Assembly (NCBI GenBank): GCA_947179485.1 | Contig: OX359245.1 | Span: forward strand, 56,097,067-56,161,066 | Direction of reading: 5' to 3' | Length of the DNA: 64,000 nucleotides | Source: Allacma fusca | Lineage: Eukaryota > Arthropoda > Collembola > Symphypleona > Sminthuridae | In this document: one piece after another, positions 1 through 11,290 of the stretch | How the letters are laid out: the number at the start of each line of letters is the position of its first letter | How positions within the stretch are numbered: position 1 is the stretch's first letter | Position numbers and translations under genes: made by a program | Notes under the pieces: model-generated | Databases searched by the model: none | Told to the model about the DNA's origin: nothing | Seen by the model: the letters and a program-made list of their open reading frames with translations, nothing else

Positions 1-207
1 GTACTTGAGAATCCAAACTTTTTTAAATTTTATCTTGTATTAAAAGTACAATTGGGTATTTATAGTACAAAATATATTTAAAATGCATAAGAATGAAAGT
101 TCACTGGTTCCTGGGACACCCTGCCATTGCTTTTGCGATGGAAATCATTTGGGAAGCTTGAATTCTCCGGCCTTTAACTTTCAATCAATGAACCCAAACA
201 TTTCAGG

Positions 208-440
208 TCTTTTGCGATCAGGTTCAGGTCTTTTATGTGTTGCACCTGGTCCTGACAGGTAAAATCAAAACGGGTTTTTCACTGTACCTGGTCCTGAACC
301 TGAACCTGTACCCAATTTTACGGGTATAAAATATTGTACCCAGAAAGGACCCAAAATTATTGGGTCCAAAATAAATGAACCCATACTGAACCTGAACCTG
401 GACCTGAACCCAAATACCCGGGTGCGACCTGAACCCATGC
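208..440. repeat. Short-motif repeat block (CCTGAA/CAGGTC family)
   Basis: A block in which variants of acctgaacctg and ggtcctgaac recur many times, with interspersed gggt/accc pieces. It resembles the short-motif blocks at 3950-4666 and 39.1-39.5 kb. It may be the core of a decayed hAT-like element, but I could not find clean inverted ends or a target duplication. The reading frames across it are low-complexity and not genes. Confidence 0.45.
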
Positions 441-636
441 GATGCACTACTTGTAGGAACGCAGGATATACTTTGTATTGAAGGGAAAGATGATTGAACA
501 TTGGCAAAACCTGTAGAATTTGATGCACCATTAGAACAATTTTCGGAAAGGCCCAATTCATAACCACTACTTCGAACTGGACCCCAATTCTTGAATTTAC
601 ATTTTCAGAGAAATAACATTTTCCAGCTTAATATCT

Positions 637-2616
637 ATGGTTTTACTTAATTGTGCTCGTTACACTTTACATATACTATTGATTTGTTCTCTTTATAATA
701 GGGGTTCATCCAAACGTCAGGAAATTTCTGCTTCCAAATTCTTCGTCCCGTTAGAAACTTGTGAAACTGTCTTGCTCTTTCAAAAACCTCCGAATCACGG
801 ACGTGGTCACACTCAAGTATTTTCAATCTTAAATTTAGCTCACAGAGTCCTTCATCCAGTTAAAGTAATCACTAATGAGAAACTACTAGACTTAAATTTA
901 GAACCCCAAATAGGTAAATCTAACTGCAAATTGTTTTTGCTCGTTAAAGAATTTCAAATGTCGAAAAAACATCGAGAAACTTTAACCCTACAGCCTAGTC
1001 TCGTCAAAGTGGCGTTAGCATGCAAACCTGAGCGAGACTACGTTATCTTACTGTATCCTAGAAAATGGAACTTCAACGTGCTGGATCTCACCATCTTCAA
1101 AACCAAAGTTAATCTGAAATTCTCGTTTTACAGAGTGGCATTCCCTGAAAATATGATATTTGTCGAGTGGGAACCGGATAGTTCAAACCAAATAACAAAA
1201 ATCTTCGTCCTTCATGTGTACTGCACACAAACACAAGTTTTATGTCTCAAGCGGAAGGCTTTGACGGACTTGCTACCCGGAACCGATATTCGAAATTGGC
1301 GCTTGAACTTTGACGCAAAATTCAAGCGGTCATGCCAGCGTCGTTATAATTACAATTTTCATAAAATCATGTTTTTCGTAGATTTTCACCAGCAATACAA
1401 TTTTAAAACCAGCTGGCACCGATGGTTTAAGCATACTCCATTGAGGGTTATCAAAGGAGCTCAATATAAAATACCAGGGTTAAAAAAAATATTCATCTAC
1501 CTTTCAATTGGGAAGTTCTTAAATGCAACTGTGGTTAGTGTAACAAAATTAGGGGATGATAAAGCCATTGGGGGAATAAAAGGGAGCATGTACTTTGAAA
1601 ATCCAGAATTGGAATTAAATTATGCAATGGGATTTGTGCAATTTTATGAGTCTGTCAACTTTTTCTATTTCTTAAACGACACCCAGAGCATCAAAGTAAA
1701 CCCGATGGGATTCTTTCGCCCAATTGACGCCGCTACCTGGACTTGTCTCCTTATTTCGACGTATTTACTGATGTTTCTATTTAATTTTTTTGTCCCACGG
1801 TTCAAGGAGCCAATGTTTACAGTTTTGACTTCCCTCCTATCCCAACCAAGAGAGACATCTGAATTAGCTGGACTATTGACGCTGTGGAATTTTGTTGCGT
1901 TTATAATTATCAACGTATATTCGGGTTCTATCGAGAGTCTCCTGGTTTCGCCATCAGTGCCAGAGAAAATATTTGATTTTAAGGAATTATTTGAAAATGA
2001 CTTCACGCCGACAGTACCATTTCCGTACAAAAAATCTTTTTTCTTGAGTGACACGTACAAGTCCGGGGCTGTTCCGTACATTGATGGACTGCGGAATAAG
2101 ACGGAAGTCCTCTCAGAAATCTCAGACATGGGGAAGGTGTATTTTGATTTTTTAATGACAACGAGAAAAACATGTGGGTTGGAAAGCAGCGTGTACATGA
2201 AAAGCGTACAGGAGTATTTTTCTTTGCTCAAGCCGGGCCTATACTGTTTTGCTGGGGAGGTACCAATTTACCCGGTGCCTGTTCTTTGGACATTTTTTCA
2301 TCCAAATGCAGCAATGCTGTATTCTGTCACGCATCAGTTCTTTGCCAATGGAATCATCCAATTATTTGATGACATTGATAATACTAATGCAATGGAAGCA
2401 ATGAGAGATACAGTGATAAATAAGGACTTTAATTATGAACTCGCAAAAGAATTATACGGTTCTTCATGTAGTTCTCCGGAACCGTTGTCCGTAACACAAA
2501 CCATAATTATGTTTTTGATGCTTCTACCATTGTACATGATTGCTGGAATGTGTTATTTGTGGGAGTACTGGTATAAACTGAATATTCAATTAGAAGTGAC
2601 CAATCAAGAAATTTAA
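637..2616 (+). CDS. Ionotropic-receptor-like (divergent ligand-gated channel family) protein, single exon
   Basis: A 659-residue intronless frame. Residues 1-25 are a hydrophobic, signal-peptide-like start, which supports this ATG. A long, poorly conserved extracellular part follows. Then comes the layout of variant ionotropic glutamate receptors: an S1-like segment (about 290-360), membrane segment M1 (364-386), a short pore-like stretch (393-412), M2/M3 with YSGSIESLLVSP (413-439, like the SYTA-type motif), an S2 lobe (445-615) and M4 (620-643). Known family role: chemosensory cation channels in sensory neuron membranes. I see no clear glutamate-binding Arg/Thr/Asp set, as is usual for divergent IRs, so the ligand is unknown. 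Length fits the family (600-700). Not near any related gene in this window. The frame appears intact and functional; it could also be a recently silenced allele, which the sequence cannot show. Confidence 0.8.
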   Translation: MVLLNCARYTLHILLICSLYNRGSSKRQEISASKFFVPLETCETVLLFQKPPNHGRGHTQVFSILNLAHRVLHPVKVITNEKLLDLNLEPQIGKSNCKLFLLVKEFQMSKKHRETLTLQPSLVKVALACKPERDYVILLYPRKWNFNVLDLTIFKTKVNLKFSFYRVAFPENMIFVEWEPDSSNQITKIFVLHVYCTQTQVLCLKRKALTDLLPGTDIRNWRLNFDAKFKRSCQRRYNYNFHKIMFFVDFHQQYNFKTSWHRWFKHTPLRVIKGAQYKIPGLKKIFIYLSIGKFLNATVVSVTKLGDDKAIGGIKGSMYFENPELELNYAMGFVQFYESVNFFYFLNDTQSIKVNPMGFFRPIDAATWTCLLISTYLLMFLFNFFVPRFKEPMFTVLTSLLSQPRETSELAGLLTLWNFVAFIIINVYSGSIESLLVSPSVPEKIFDFKELFENDFTPTVPFPYKKSFFLSDTYKSGAVPYIDGLRNKTEVLSEISDMGKVYFDFLMTTRKTCGLESSVYMKSVQEYFSLLKPGLYCFAGEVPIYPVPVLWTFFHPNAAMLYSVTHQFFANGIIQLFDDIDNTNAMEAMRDTVINKDFNYELAKELYGSSCSSPEPLSVTQTIIMFLMLLPLYMIAGMCYLWEYWYKLNIQLEVTNQEI

Positions 2617-3941
2617 TTGTTACAATTAATTTTGCTTTAATATTCAGCAAAACTATATTCAAGAATTGTCAACTAACGATATTGAGTTCCTTAAGGATAT
2701 TTATATTTCAAATGTTAATTTATATTATGCTAGATTTTATGGACAGTCACACATAGATACAAATGACAAATTCCTCCTTTTCAAAGCTTGACGAATCAAA
2801 AGTGTTTAGAGTCTTACGTTCCAGCACTAAGTGATATAATAAGATTCGGCTTCGTATTTTACAGAGAATATTAGGATATGCATTTTCCTGAAAAGGGTAG
2901 GATTATTGTGGGAAGGCGGGAAGATCCTTCTTGGTTGAAAACATTTCAGAGAACATTTTCAAAATTATTGCCATCCTTTATAAAATTTTGTTCCGTGATT
3001 TTGAAATTGTAGGACAATTTCAGTAGAGATTTTCAAGTATGTTGTAGGGAAAATGTTTTGTCAACATGGATTTTTAATTTTTTTAACAAGGATTATGGAA
3101 CTTCCCACCAGGGCTATGAGAGTCAGCAGAGAAATTTTTAAAAACCGATTCCTGGTGGAAATAATTTTGATCATTTTAGGACAGAAAGAACTGTGAAGGA
3201 ATTCTTGCCTGTTTTGTATATTTTTCCTATATCTATAATGATGGGCAAACTGTGGTAAAGTGTCAAACATTGCATTATTCCTTCCAACCTATTTCTCCAG
3301 TTTCACTGAGCTTTCAAATTATGACACGTCAAATAATTGCACATATTTAATGCTCTTATAATGAATACACACGTTTTGCCAAACTTCTGATGCAATTATT
3401 CAAAATTTTGACTCTGCAAAACTGCTTGAAGAGATGTTAGAGAACTAAGAAACATGTACATAAATTTAATAATGCTGAACAGGAATGGAACCTTAAACAT
3501 TAAAATACCCTAGTAAAGAATTCTTGTAAACATAATATGTATAATTATGTAAATATGAATGGATAAAATGGGTTGTTGGTGCTGAGACCATGCACCGACC
3601 ATGAATAAGCTACAGATATACTTTAATGATGCACACTCTAATAGATTCAAATACAACGCAAGGATGCAAAGCAATCCATGCAGAAGAATTACGCAATAAA
3701 ACGTTAATTGGATCACTGTATAACACCAATCGAATCGAAAATCCGAAATTGTTTCGATTTAACGTATATAAAATATAATTACATGGAATAAAATCCTAAG
3801 TAAATCTATTCAAATTATAGTGGTACATACATATGTACCTGTAGCAAAATATGATTCCTTATTTAATTATATTTCAATATCAATACCAATCTCGGAGTTT
3901 GCTATATACTCGCAGTGAGTATTGAATTTAATGCTTACTGT
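2617..3941. other. Intergenic, no gene seen
   Basis: AT-rich sequence. 2880-3200 contains loosely repeated fragments of the type attttcaaaatt/gggattttnaa that also occur near 44.9-45.05 kb, 53.0-53.2 kb and 54.5-54.85 kb, suggesting an old dispersed repeat. The open frames here are short and have no recognisable domain. Confidence 0.4.
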
Positions 3942-3949
3942 CTACAAAG

Positions 3950-4666
3950 TAGAGCATCACCCCGTGGGATATTTTAGGCTCGTACCCGCCCGCGGCCCGT
4001 AAATGTTTACCCGTGCCCGCCCGGACCGAAACTAAAGTTCAACAATAAAGCCCGGCCCGGCCCGTAAAATTTAAGAAAGCCCGTAGCCCGCCCGCGAATA
4101 CTAGTCCAGCTTGTAAATACGTAGCTAAAGACCCAGAACAATTTTCTTATTCAATTTTTCATTTTCGTCTTTTTTTGAATGAAATTGGTAAGAGCTTTTG
4201 TTGCTTCCACTGCAGAATTCTTACAATTATGTTTGCCCAGAGTTGATGTTCCTGCTAAAATATCCCTGCACTCATTGCACTTCACATAATTTATGGAAGC
4301 CTATATTCAACGAGTATCTATTTAAATGATTTCCAAACTTGCGATCTTCCGACTGTTTCCTGCAATTTAATTCGTTGACATTGATTGTCAAGGTTTTTTT
4401 TTTAAAGATAAAATTACAAACGTTCGAAAATCGTTCCATGTATTCAATCCAATGTACTTTTACAACTCCTGATCCGGCATGCACCACATGTGAATTTTTT
4501 CACGGGCTTTTACGGGCTTTCACGGTCTTTTTCAACCACATTGAAAAGACCGTACCCGCCCGTAACCCGTCAAGTGTAATAAATTTTACCCGTACCCGCC
4601 CGAAGCCCGGGCGGGCCGGGCTTTTTACGGGCTTACCCGCAAAGTTCAACCGCCCGAGGTGCTCTA
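3950..4666. mobile_element. Non-autonomous hAT-like DNA transposon with GC-rich subterminal repeats
   Basis: 717-bp element. Ends tagagcatcac / gaggtgctcta form short inverted repeats. It is flanked by a perfect 8-bp direct repeat, ctacaaag (3942-3949 and 4667-4674), the target-site size of the hAT superfamily. Both end regions are packed with cccgcccg/cccgtaccc motifs, strikingly GC-rich against the AT-rich surroundings. The centre, read on the minus strand, holds a BED-finger-like relic (separate entry). No transposase core is present, so it can only have moved with help from a full-length relative. Confidence 0.85.
4160..4290 (-). pseudogene. BED-type zinc-finger relic inside the hAT-like element
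   Basis: On the minus strand a frame reads KCNECRDI, then STLGKHNC, then a short tail and a stop. The C-x2-C followed by LGKHNC resembles the BED finger that hAT transposases carry at the N-terminus for DNA binding. It is short, lacks an upstream start and the second metal ligand spacing is atypical. I read it as a leftover of the parent transposase gene. A chance match to another zinc finger cannot be excluded. Confidence 0.4.
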
Positions 4667-4674
4667 CTACAAAG

Positions 4675-5438
4675 CTATCTCATGAATCTTATAGCGCCTG
4701 AAAACAATGCGGAATTTTAAAGTGGATAATACCCCCTTGCCTGGGGAACTTCTATGAATTTAGATACTTTTGGAGCCACTCCAGAGGAATTAACATAAAA
4801 CACTATTTCATTAAATAATTTCAATTTTACTTACAATTAGTACATTCTGTTTCTTTACAGCTAGTAGTGGTTGTGGCCGGTAATATAAAAAAAATTATCA
4901 GAACGTGAACAGGAATCAATCATCAACCCAGTGGCAACATCAGTGCATTTGAATGCTCCCCGGCCTGAAACAAAGAATAAGGTAAAAAAACCTGCTCTTA
5001 TTTGTATTCTTGACTAGACCATTCAGTCAGTATAGTCAAATTGTTGGTTTTTAATCAACCTCACATCTACTCACACTAATTTTTTAAATCAAATCAAATT
5101 TTAATTTAATTTGAAAGTTAGAATTATTCTTGTAAGAATTTCCTTAATTTTGTCAAACAAATTGGAATCATACTAAACTTGAAATAACCCCGTCTAAATT
5201 TCATAAATGACGTTTTGAAATAATCATTTATACAAATGGATTTAAAAATCCCCCCCCCTCCGGGAACTCCCTTCATGCTTACGGCTCATACCAATGGTTC
5301 TCCTCACCGAAAAAAATAAACAATCTTTATAAATCAGATTTAGGAAATCTGGAAAATAATTTACCGCGAAAGCGAAAAATCATGAAAATGGATCAGCTAC
5401 TTTAACATTTGCTGGTTGGGGGCAACTTTCTGTGTCAT
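4675..5438. other. Intergenic, no gene seen
   Basis: AT-rich sequence without a convincing frame. A C-run lies near 5252-5260. The 3' end of the first knottin-type gene lies just to the right, so its polyadenylation region should fall here. Confidence 0.35.
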
Positions 5439-6772
5439 TCAGATTTTCAAAACAAAACTGTAGGCACAGAAGTTTAAAGATATAACAATAAATTTTACTG
5501 CTCCACATAGGAACCTATAATGGGTAGCAAACGCAAAAAAGCAGACTAACTTAGTTAGTGTCAAATCTACATGTAACCTACCTATTACTTTGATCACAGA
5601 AACCGCAAATATAAATACGGCTGTTAACATTTTTAAACTATATATGTATATTTTTACAAAGAAAATTATGCTGCTTACGCATACGAAGAAAGAGCAATAG
5701 TTGGAGCAGCAGTCGCTGTCGAAAAGACACGTACTCCCTTTCTTTAAGCATTCCTAATAAAATCCAGAATATAAATCTGCTGTAAAGGTGCAATTTTTTA
5801 ATTTTTGCCACCAAAAGTTTCCACTTACACCGCACACTAAATTAATACAGTACTTAGAGCAGCAATCCTCATTTCTTGCGCAAATGCTCCCATCCGTGTA
5901 GCACGTCTAAAATAAAAGCAGTAAAGCCCATACTAATAAATTTACACTTTTAATAATTTTTTTATGAGCGTTTATTGGCCATACGCATGTAAACTGGAGG
6001 GTGCAGTAATCGGAGCAGCAGTCACTACTCAATACGCAAAATTCTCCATCCTCTTTGCAGGGCTATTAAAATAAGAAATTTAAACCCAAATGTAAATTAG
6101 CCTTTTGAATAGTTTAATGAAACTCCTGCACTTACACCGCATACAAAATTAACGCAATATCCGGAACAGCAGTCACTATTCATAGCACACATGTCTCCAT
6201 CATTTGTGCAGGGCTATTGAAACAAGGTATTTAAATCCAAATGTTTAGCGTACTGAATTGTTTAATGAAACTACTGCACTTACGCCGCATATGAAATTAA
6301 CGCAATATCCGGAACAGCAGTCACTATTCATAGCACACATCTCTCCATCCTCTGTACATTCCTAATGAAACAAGAAAAATATACATATCAATCGTATGCA
6401 TTTTGTTGTATTGTAAACGAAGCTTGTACTTACGTTGCATCTTAAATTAACGCAATATTTAGAACAGCATTCTTTGTTTTTTAAGCAATAATCTCCATTC
6501 TGCTTGCACTTTGTCTATAGTACAAAATCTTAATGCATTATTTGGATCTGAACAAGTATCCTTAATTGAAAACTTTGAACTTCTGAACTTACTGTAAGTA
6601 TTAATTTCCGAAATGCGTCGTATGATTGTGCTGCCGTAAACTCAAATGTTAGGGAAAATGTTAAGACCATGAAACGAATTGAAGTCCTGTGTCAAAAATA
6701 TTAAAATAATTTCCATGTAAGTTTTGCAGGGGTGTAAAACATTGTTAATTAAATTCATTACCTTAAATTCAT
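5439..6772 (-). CDS. Secreted multi-module cysteine-rich (knottin/ICK-like) protein, paralogue A, 8 exons
   Basis: Exons (minus, 5' to 3'): 6762-6772, 6593-6686, 6434-6514, 6284-6361, 6136-6213, 5985-6062, 5829-5906, 5439-5753. All introns are GT-AG. The first two exons encode a start and a hydrophobic signal-peptide-like segment (35 codons). Each later exon starts and ends in phase 0 and encodes one module C-x6-C-x5-CC-x3-C-x4-C (x5 in the exon at 5985), usually with GD or GE after the first Cys and SDCCS in the middle. Six modules, about 270 residues in total. The spacing matches the inhibitor cystine knot fold; known ICK proteins include channel toxins, protease inhibitors and immune peptides, so the function is open. 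The last exon reads through a GTAAGC and stays open for about 80 more codons with a hydrophobic tail, unlike paralogues B and C. The 3' end may instead be spliced or the stop lost. Confidence 0.75.
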
Positions 6773-8499
6773 ACTGTCACAATAATTTGATTTTTATTCA
6801 AAACTATGCGACCTCGTCACTTGAAATGAAGTCCCAGTGGTTTAACAGCATTGGAAATTTGTTTAGTTTTTATGAAACTGAGTAAGTTATGGCAATTCAG
6901 GGTATTCTTTTTTATGTTTTGTTTATTTGGTGTGACTACTTTTTCTTTTACGCAATTAAGGATTCAAACAATGCTTCAATGTTTGTAAATAATTTGGTTT
7001 TATATCAAGTAAATAGCCCCATCAAATGTAATGCACTTGGGATTGAAGATGATATTGCACCCAGTTGAGTCACTATAATATTTTCCACAAACCCAGCTTT
7101 ACAAAAGATTTTCATGCACCTCGGGCCATCCATGGTATAAGGCTATATTTAAGGAGAGTATCGTTATAAATAGAGTCGAATGTTTATGTAGTTTCGCGTA
7201 CATCATCTTAAAGCATTCATACAAATAGTAAATTAATTTGTATAGTTCAATTGCAATAGTTTGTAAAGTAGAGAAGATGAACTGTAGCACCGAAAACTAA
7301 CCGTTTACAATTAAACTCACACAGTCCCAGAAATCAATTGAATACAACTTCCTTTTTCTTTTGCACGAATCAAAAATGTGTTCTCGCACCGAACCTAATT
7401 TAAAAAACCCTGGTTCAACCTGAATTGTTTCGACCAATAGCTGAATTTAAATTTCGGTGCAATTTACATATATTGTAATCGGACCTTTAGCCAAATAATA
7501 TTACTTGAAATTATAGAGATTGGAGAAAATGTTAATTTAAAACAAAATCATGGTATCATCGATCCGAGTCACATAGTTTGCTATATATTCGGAGTAATTA
7601 TCCAAGCTAAGGTTTGCTATTTACAAACTTAATTAATTGTCTGCTTCATCAGCGTAATTAGAATTAATTTAATTCCTTTTTGAGTCTCCTTAACCTAAAA
7701 CTATAAAGTTCATGACTCTTGACATTATCCCAATGGCATACAATGTATATAAATTGAGTTGTCTCATTGCTTCTACTGTTAAGATTACATGCACTTTTAT
7801 GCATTTTGCTATGCATTTGAAATGTTTATTTAGGCATGTTTCCAACGTTGCAGTATTTTTTAATTTGAGGATCTCACGTTTGAATAGTGAGCTTACTGGA
7901 TTTCTGAAACGCACCAAACTGGTGAGTACTAAACAATGCGACGTCAAAAAGTAAAAATTTTCGAACTAATTGAATTCAAATTTCTAATACCGGAATTCAT
8001 TTAAATGCTTATTCCATGTTTAGTTGTCATATCAGTGTATAACATTTGCATGCGTATTTTTCTATTAATTGCTTTTTAAGCTATAACTTGATTGCACAAC
8101 GTATTTTAATACACCAACAATATTTATTTACTTATTTGAAACAGCAATTAGTGTTGCGCTTATCTTTACGGGTATATATATACGAGAATTAAAGAACTTA
8201 AATATAATTTTGTGAAAAAAAATTATATTGCATCAAACAGTAATGAGGTTTTTCCTTTGAACGGCATCGTAGCCAACAGTTATTCTAGGCCTGTAATGAA
8301 TAACAAATAAAATCCTGCTTTAAGTTTGGCTTCTCACCAGGCTCATCAGTCAAATTAAATAAAAAAATAAGTTTTTTACATCTCTGAATATCATTAGTTG
8401 GCGAACATAAAAACTCATCTTTTTGATTGATAATCAAAGTTAGAATAAACAATTGATTCTGATAAGCGTTTCCTTCCAATTATACCCAGATTTGTTTAA
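6773..8499. other. Upstream region of paralogue A; no gene seen
   Basis: 6780-7060 is recognisably related to 11295-11680 upstream of paralogue B (shared stretches such as the ttttacgcaatta region and a ctcgtsacttga block), so the tandem duplication included the 5' flank and probably the promoter. 7060-8499 is AT-rich and I see no supported gene; overlapping short frames at 7690-7954 on both strands have no domain. Confidence 0.5.
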
Positions 8500-8507
8500 T
8501 TTTACAC

Positions 8508-9838
8508 CAGTGATGCGATCGAACCGATTATTTCAAAACTCGATGTTGGTTCGTATTCGAATTCGGATTACCGATTCGAAGTATGCCTTCAAATCGAAGT
8601 TGGTTTTACAAAACCGAATCGAATAAATCAAGAATTCGAACAATTTATTCGAATCGAATATCAAAACTAGGTATCGATTTTTATTAATCGATTCGAATTT
8701 GGATTCGAAGTTGGTATCGAATCGGTTTTTTCGATTAATCGGTTAAGTTTATCCATTCCTCAATTTATTTAGATAACAAAGTCTAAGATTTAACAATTCT
8801 TTAAAATGAATACGTAGCGACGAAAAGTTGTTTCGGCCCGAACTGTCGCGTCGATTGTCTCATACAATTGACTAAGAACTAATTGCTTTTAGGTGTTTAT
8901 TTCTTAAACGAATCAAGTTAGCTCGTGGTCCCGGATGACAATTTAACAAAGCTTGATCTATGTATAAATAAAAGTAATACCTACCATTAAACGTTAGACA
9001 CTTTGAGAATACTATGGAGGAGGTTAGGGCTTCTTTCGGGACCTGACGTCCCGAAGTTTTCAGGACGGGACCGCGATCGGCACAGTTTCGGGACAAAATC
9101 TTTGTCTCCATTTTATTTCAGGACTGAATGGCGACGAACGTTTTTGTCCGGAGGATTTCGGGACTGGACAGAATTGTCGCCGGGACAAAAAATTGTCCCA
9201 GTAGAAGCCCTAGTGGAGGGTTACAGTATAAATATATGTCTATTAAGTAATTTCAAAATATTTAGGAAGCTTATTTGCAATAAAATCTTACTTGAAGTAT
9301 TTGCAATGATGCAGATTTTCTTTTAACGTAAAATGATTGTGGGCAACGGATAGGTTTTTTTCGGCGTTGTGGAGTATTCTCACAGCTTTCAGCGTCACTG
9401 GTGACAATATCAATGATATTTGCTTCCATGTAATTTTAAATTTACGAAAATTAATTTTCAAGACGTTCAAAGTGTTGAGGTTGGGACTCTTACTTCCTCA
9501 CTACAATCCTCATCAGCCAAGTGGTTACTCTCCTCGTGATAAGAATGCCGTGGGGCGTATAATTCGTTGATGGAATTTAAACCCTGTCGGGAATACGATT
9601 GTTCGAAAAACCAATTTCGAATACAAAGCGATTAAAAACAGAATCGGTATCGAAATTGGATTTGTAGTTTAACTAATCGGTTCGAACTTTAATCGGTTTG
9701 ATAAACCAACTTCGATTGTTCATTCCATTCGAATTATGTTAGGATTAACGCAACCGAACCGATAGCTCTTGGCTAATCGATTCGGTTCGTATTCGAAATC
9801 GAACATTTCGATTATAATCGTAATCGGTCGCATCACTG
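8508..9838. mobile_element. Non-autonomous hAT-like DNA transposon with CGAATCG subterminal repeats
   Basis: 1331-bp element. Ends cagtgatgcga and tcgcatcactg are perfect 11-bp inverted repeats. A perfect 8-bp target duplication, ttttacac, lies at 8500-8507 and 9839-9846. Both arms (8515-8760 and 9580-9830) are dense in aatcgattcgaa/ttcgaatcgg motifs, in opposite orientation, as expected of transposase-binding subterminal repeats that have multiplied. The middle holds another small element (9025-9212). I see no transposase frame. Confidence 0.9.
9025..9212. mobile_element. Nested MITE, hAT-like, with GGGAC/GTCCC repeats
   Basis: 188-bp element with inverted ends tagggcttct / agaagcccta, inserted inside the element at 8508-9838. 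The interior repeats cgggac and gtcccg many times. The flanking 8-mers gaggaggt and gtggaggg agree at 6 of 8 positions, consistent with an aged hAT target duplication. It is GC-richer than its host element. The reading frame crossing it is a by-product of the repeats. Confidence 0.65.
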
Positions 9839-9846
9839 TTTTACAC

Positions 9847-10328
9847 AACTAGAAATCAAGCTATTATTCTTGACAATAGAAGAAGTAGTTTTAAAATCCG
9901 CAAAGCTCACGTGTAAAAAGGGAATTAAAAAATCTCCCAACTGTCTTTGTACTTAAGAGACAATAATTTTTGATTGGGACTGCAGGAATTAAACAAGTAT
10001 TGATTTTAGAGATCCTGGGAAATAATTTACTTCAAAGGAGAAAAACATCCAAATATTTTCAGTTAATCTTTACTAGACTATTTTTGGATATTTTTAGTGC
10101 CGTCCTGATTAGCAGAAAAAAAATTCCTATAAGCTGTGAACATTTTGTTGCAGAAATTGAATTCCGGTGGCTTTTATGTATCTCTTGGTAAGATTAACAA
10201 ATATCTGAAGCAATACCGAGAAAAAGTACAAATTACGCATGTCACAACATAAATGTACATCATCATCTATTAATTTGTTCCCCAAAACAGTAAAAATAAA
10301 TATGAGATAAACTATTAAACCATATTTT
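9847..10328. other. Intergenic, no gene seen
   Basis: Spacer between the hAT-like element and the last exon of paralogue B. The polyadenylation region of B should lie here. No supported reading frame. Confidence 0.35.
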
Positions 10329-11290
10329 TCAGAAAAAAGATTCGCTTACGCAAGTAAAGAACGAGCAATAGTTGGAGCAGCAGTCGCTGTCGAACAAGCA
10401 CGTTCTCCCTTTCTTCAAGCATTGCTAATAAAATTCCAAATTTAATAAAATTTTTTTTGTTCATTTTAATACTAAGGTGAGCCAAACTTTTACTTACGTC
10501 GCATGATAAATAAATACAATACTTAGAGCAGCAATCCTTATTTCTTACACATACATTCCCATCCTTGTAGCACGTCTGAAATAAAAACAGTAAAGCCGCT
10601 ATCAAGAAATTTACCTTTTAATAATTTTTAGGATCATTGAATTTTCATACGCATGAAAGCAACAGAGTGCAGTAGTTGGAACAGCAGTCACTATTTAATA
10701 CGCAAAATTCTCCATCCTTTTTGCAGGGCTATTAAAACAAGAAATTTAAACCCAAATGTTTAGCATATTGAGTTGTTCAAAGAAACATGTCCACTTACGC
10801 CGCATTTCAAATTAACGCAAAATCCGGAGCAGCAATCACTATTGAAAGTGCACCAGTCTCCATCTTCTGAACATTTCTGATAAAACACGAAAATTATATC
10901 AAGTGTACATATTTGATTCTTTTTTGTAAACCATGCTTGTACAAATACATACTTACGCTGCACTTTAGATTAACGCAAAATTTAGAACAGCATTCACCGT
11001 TCATTAGACAAAACTGTCCATTCGCCTTGCACGCTTTCTACAGTTCAGAATCAGTTAACGTTCTTATATTCTGTATTATTATCCTTTATTAAAAGCTTTT
11101 TGAACTTACAGGAGCCGTTAATTCCCAAAAATCTTCGTACATTTGTGCTACGGAAAATTTTGTTGTTAGGGAAAATATTACGATCATGAAGCCAATTGAA
11201 ACCCTATGTCAAAAATATCAAAATAATTTCCATGTTAATTTAGCACCTGTTTAAAACAATGTTAGTTAAGCTGCCTTACTGTAAATTCAT
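10329..11290 (-). CDS. Secreted multi-module cysteine-rich (knottin/ICK-like) protein, paralogue B, 7 exons
   Basis: Exons (minus): 11280-11290, 11110-11203, 10957-11037, 10799-10876, 10651-10728, 10498-10575, 10329-10424. Exon 1 encodes 11 nt starting ATG and exon 2 is 94 nt, exactly as in paralogues A and C; together they give a signal-peptide-like N-terminus. Five modules follow with C-x6-C-x5-CC-x3-C-x4/5-C, one per phase-0 exon of 78-81 nt. The last exon runs through a GTAAGC and stops at once (VSESFF, then TGA at 10329-10331), giving about 171 residues. Module order pairs one-to-one with A except that A has one extra module next to its second. Expected to be exported and disulphide-rich. 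Target and role unknown; ICK folds serve as toxins, inhibitors and defence peptides. Confidence 0.8.

Noticed and set aside
233-567. Two minus-strand frames of about 100 codons
   Set aside because: They consist of translated cctgaa repeats (VQVQVQ, FRFRFR type) and not of a real protein.
1665-2231. 188-codon frame on the minus strand inside the ionotropic-receptor-like gene
   Set aside because: It lies entirely antisense to a well-supported gene and has no domain; a shadow of the real frame.
7690-7954. Overlapping 80-85 codon frames on both strands
   Set aside because: Neither has a domain, signal peptide or splice context; chance frames.
9003-9326. 107-codon plus-strand frame
   Set aside because: It crosses the nested MITE and is made of repeat-derived codons; no domain.
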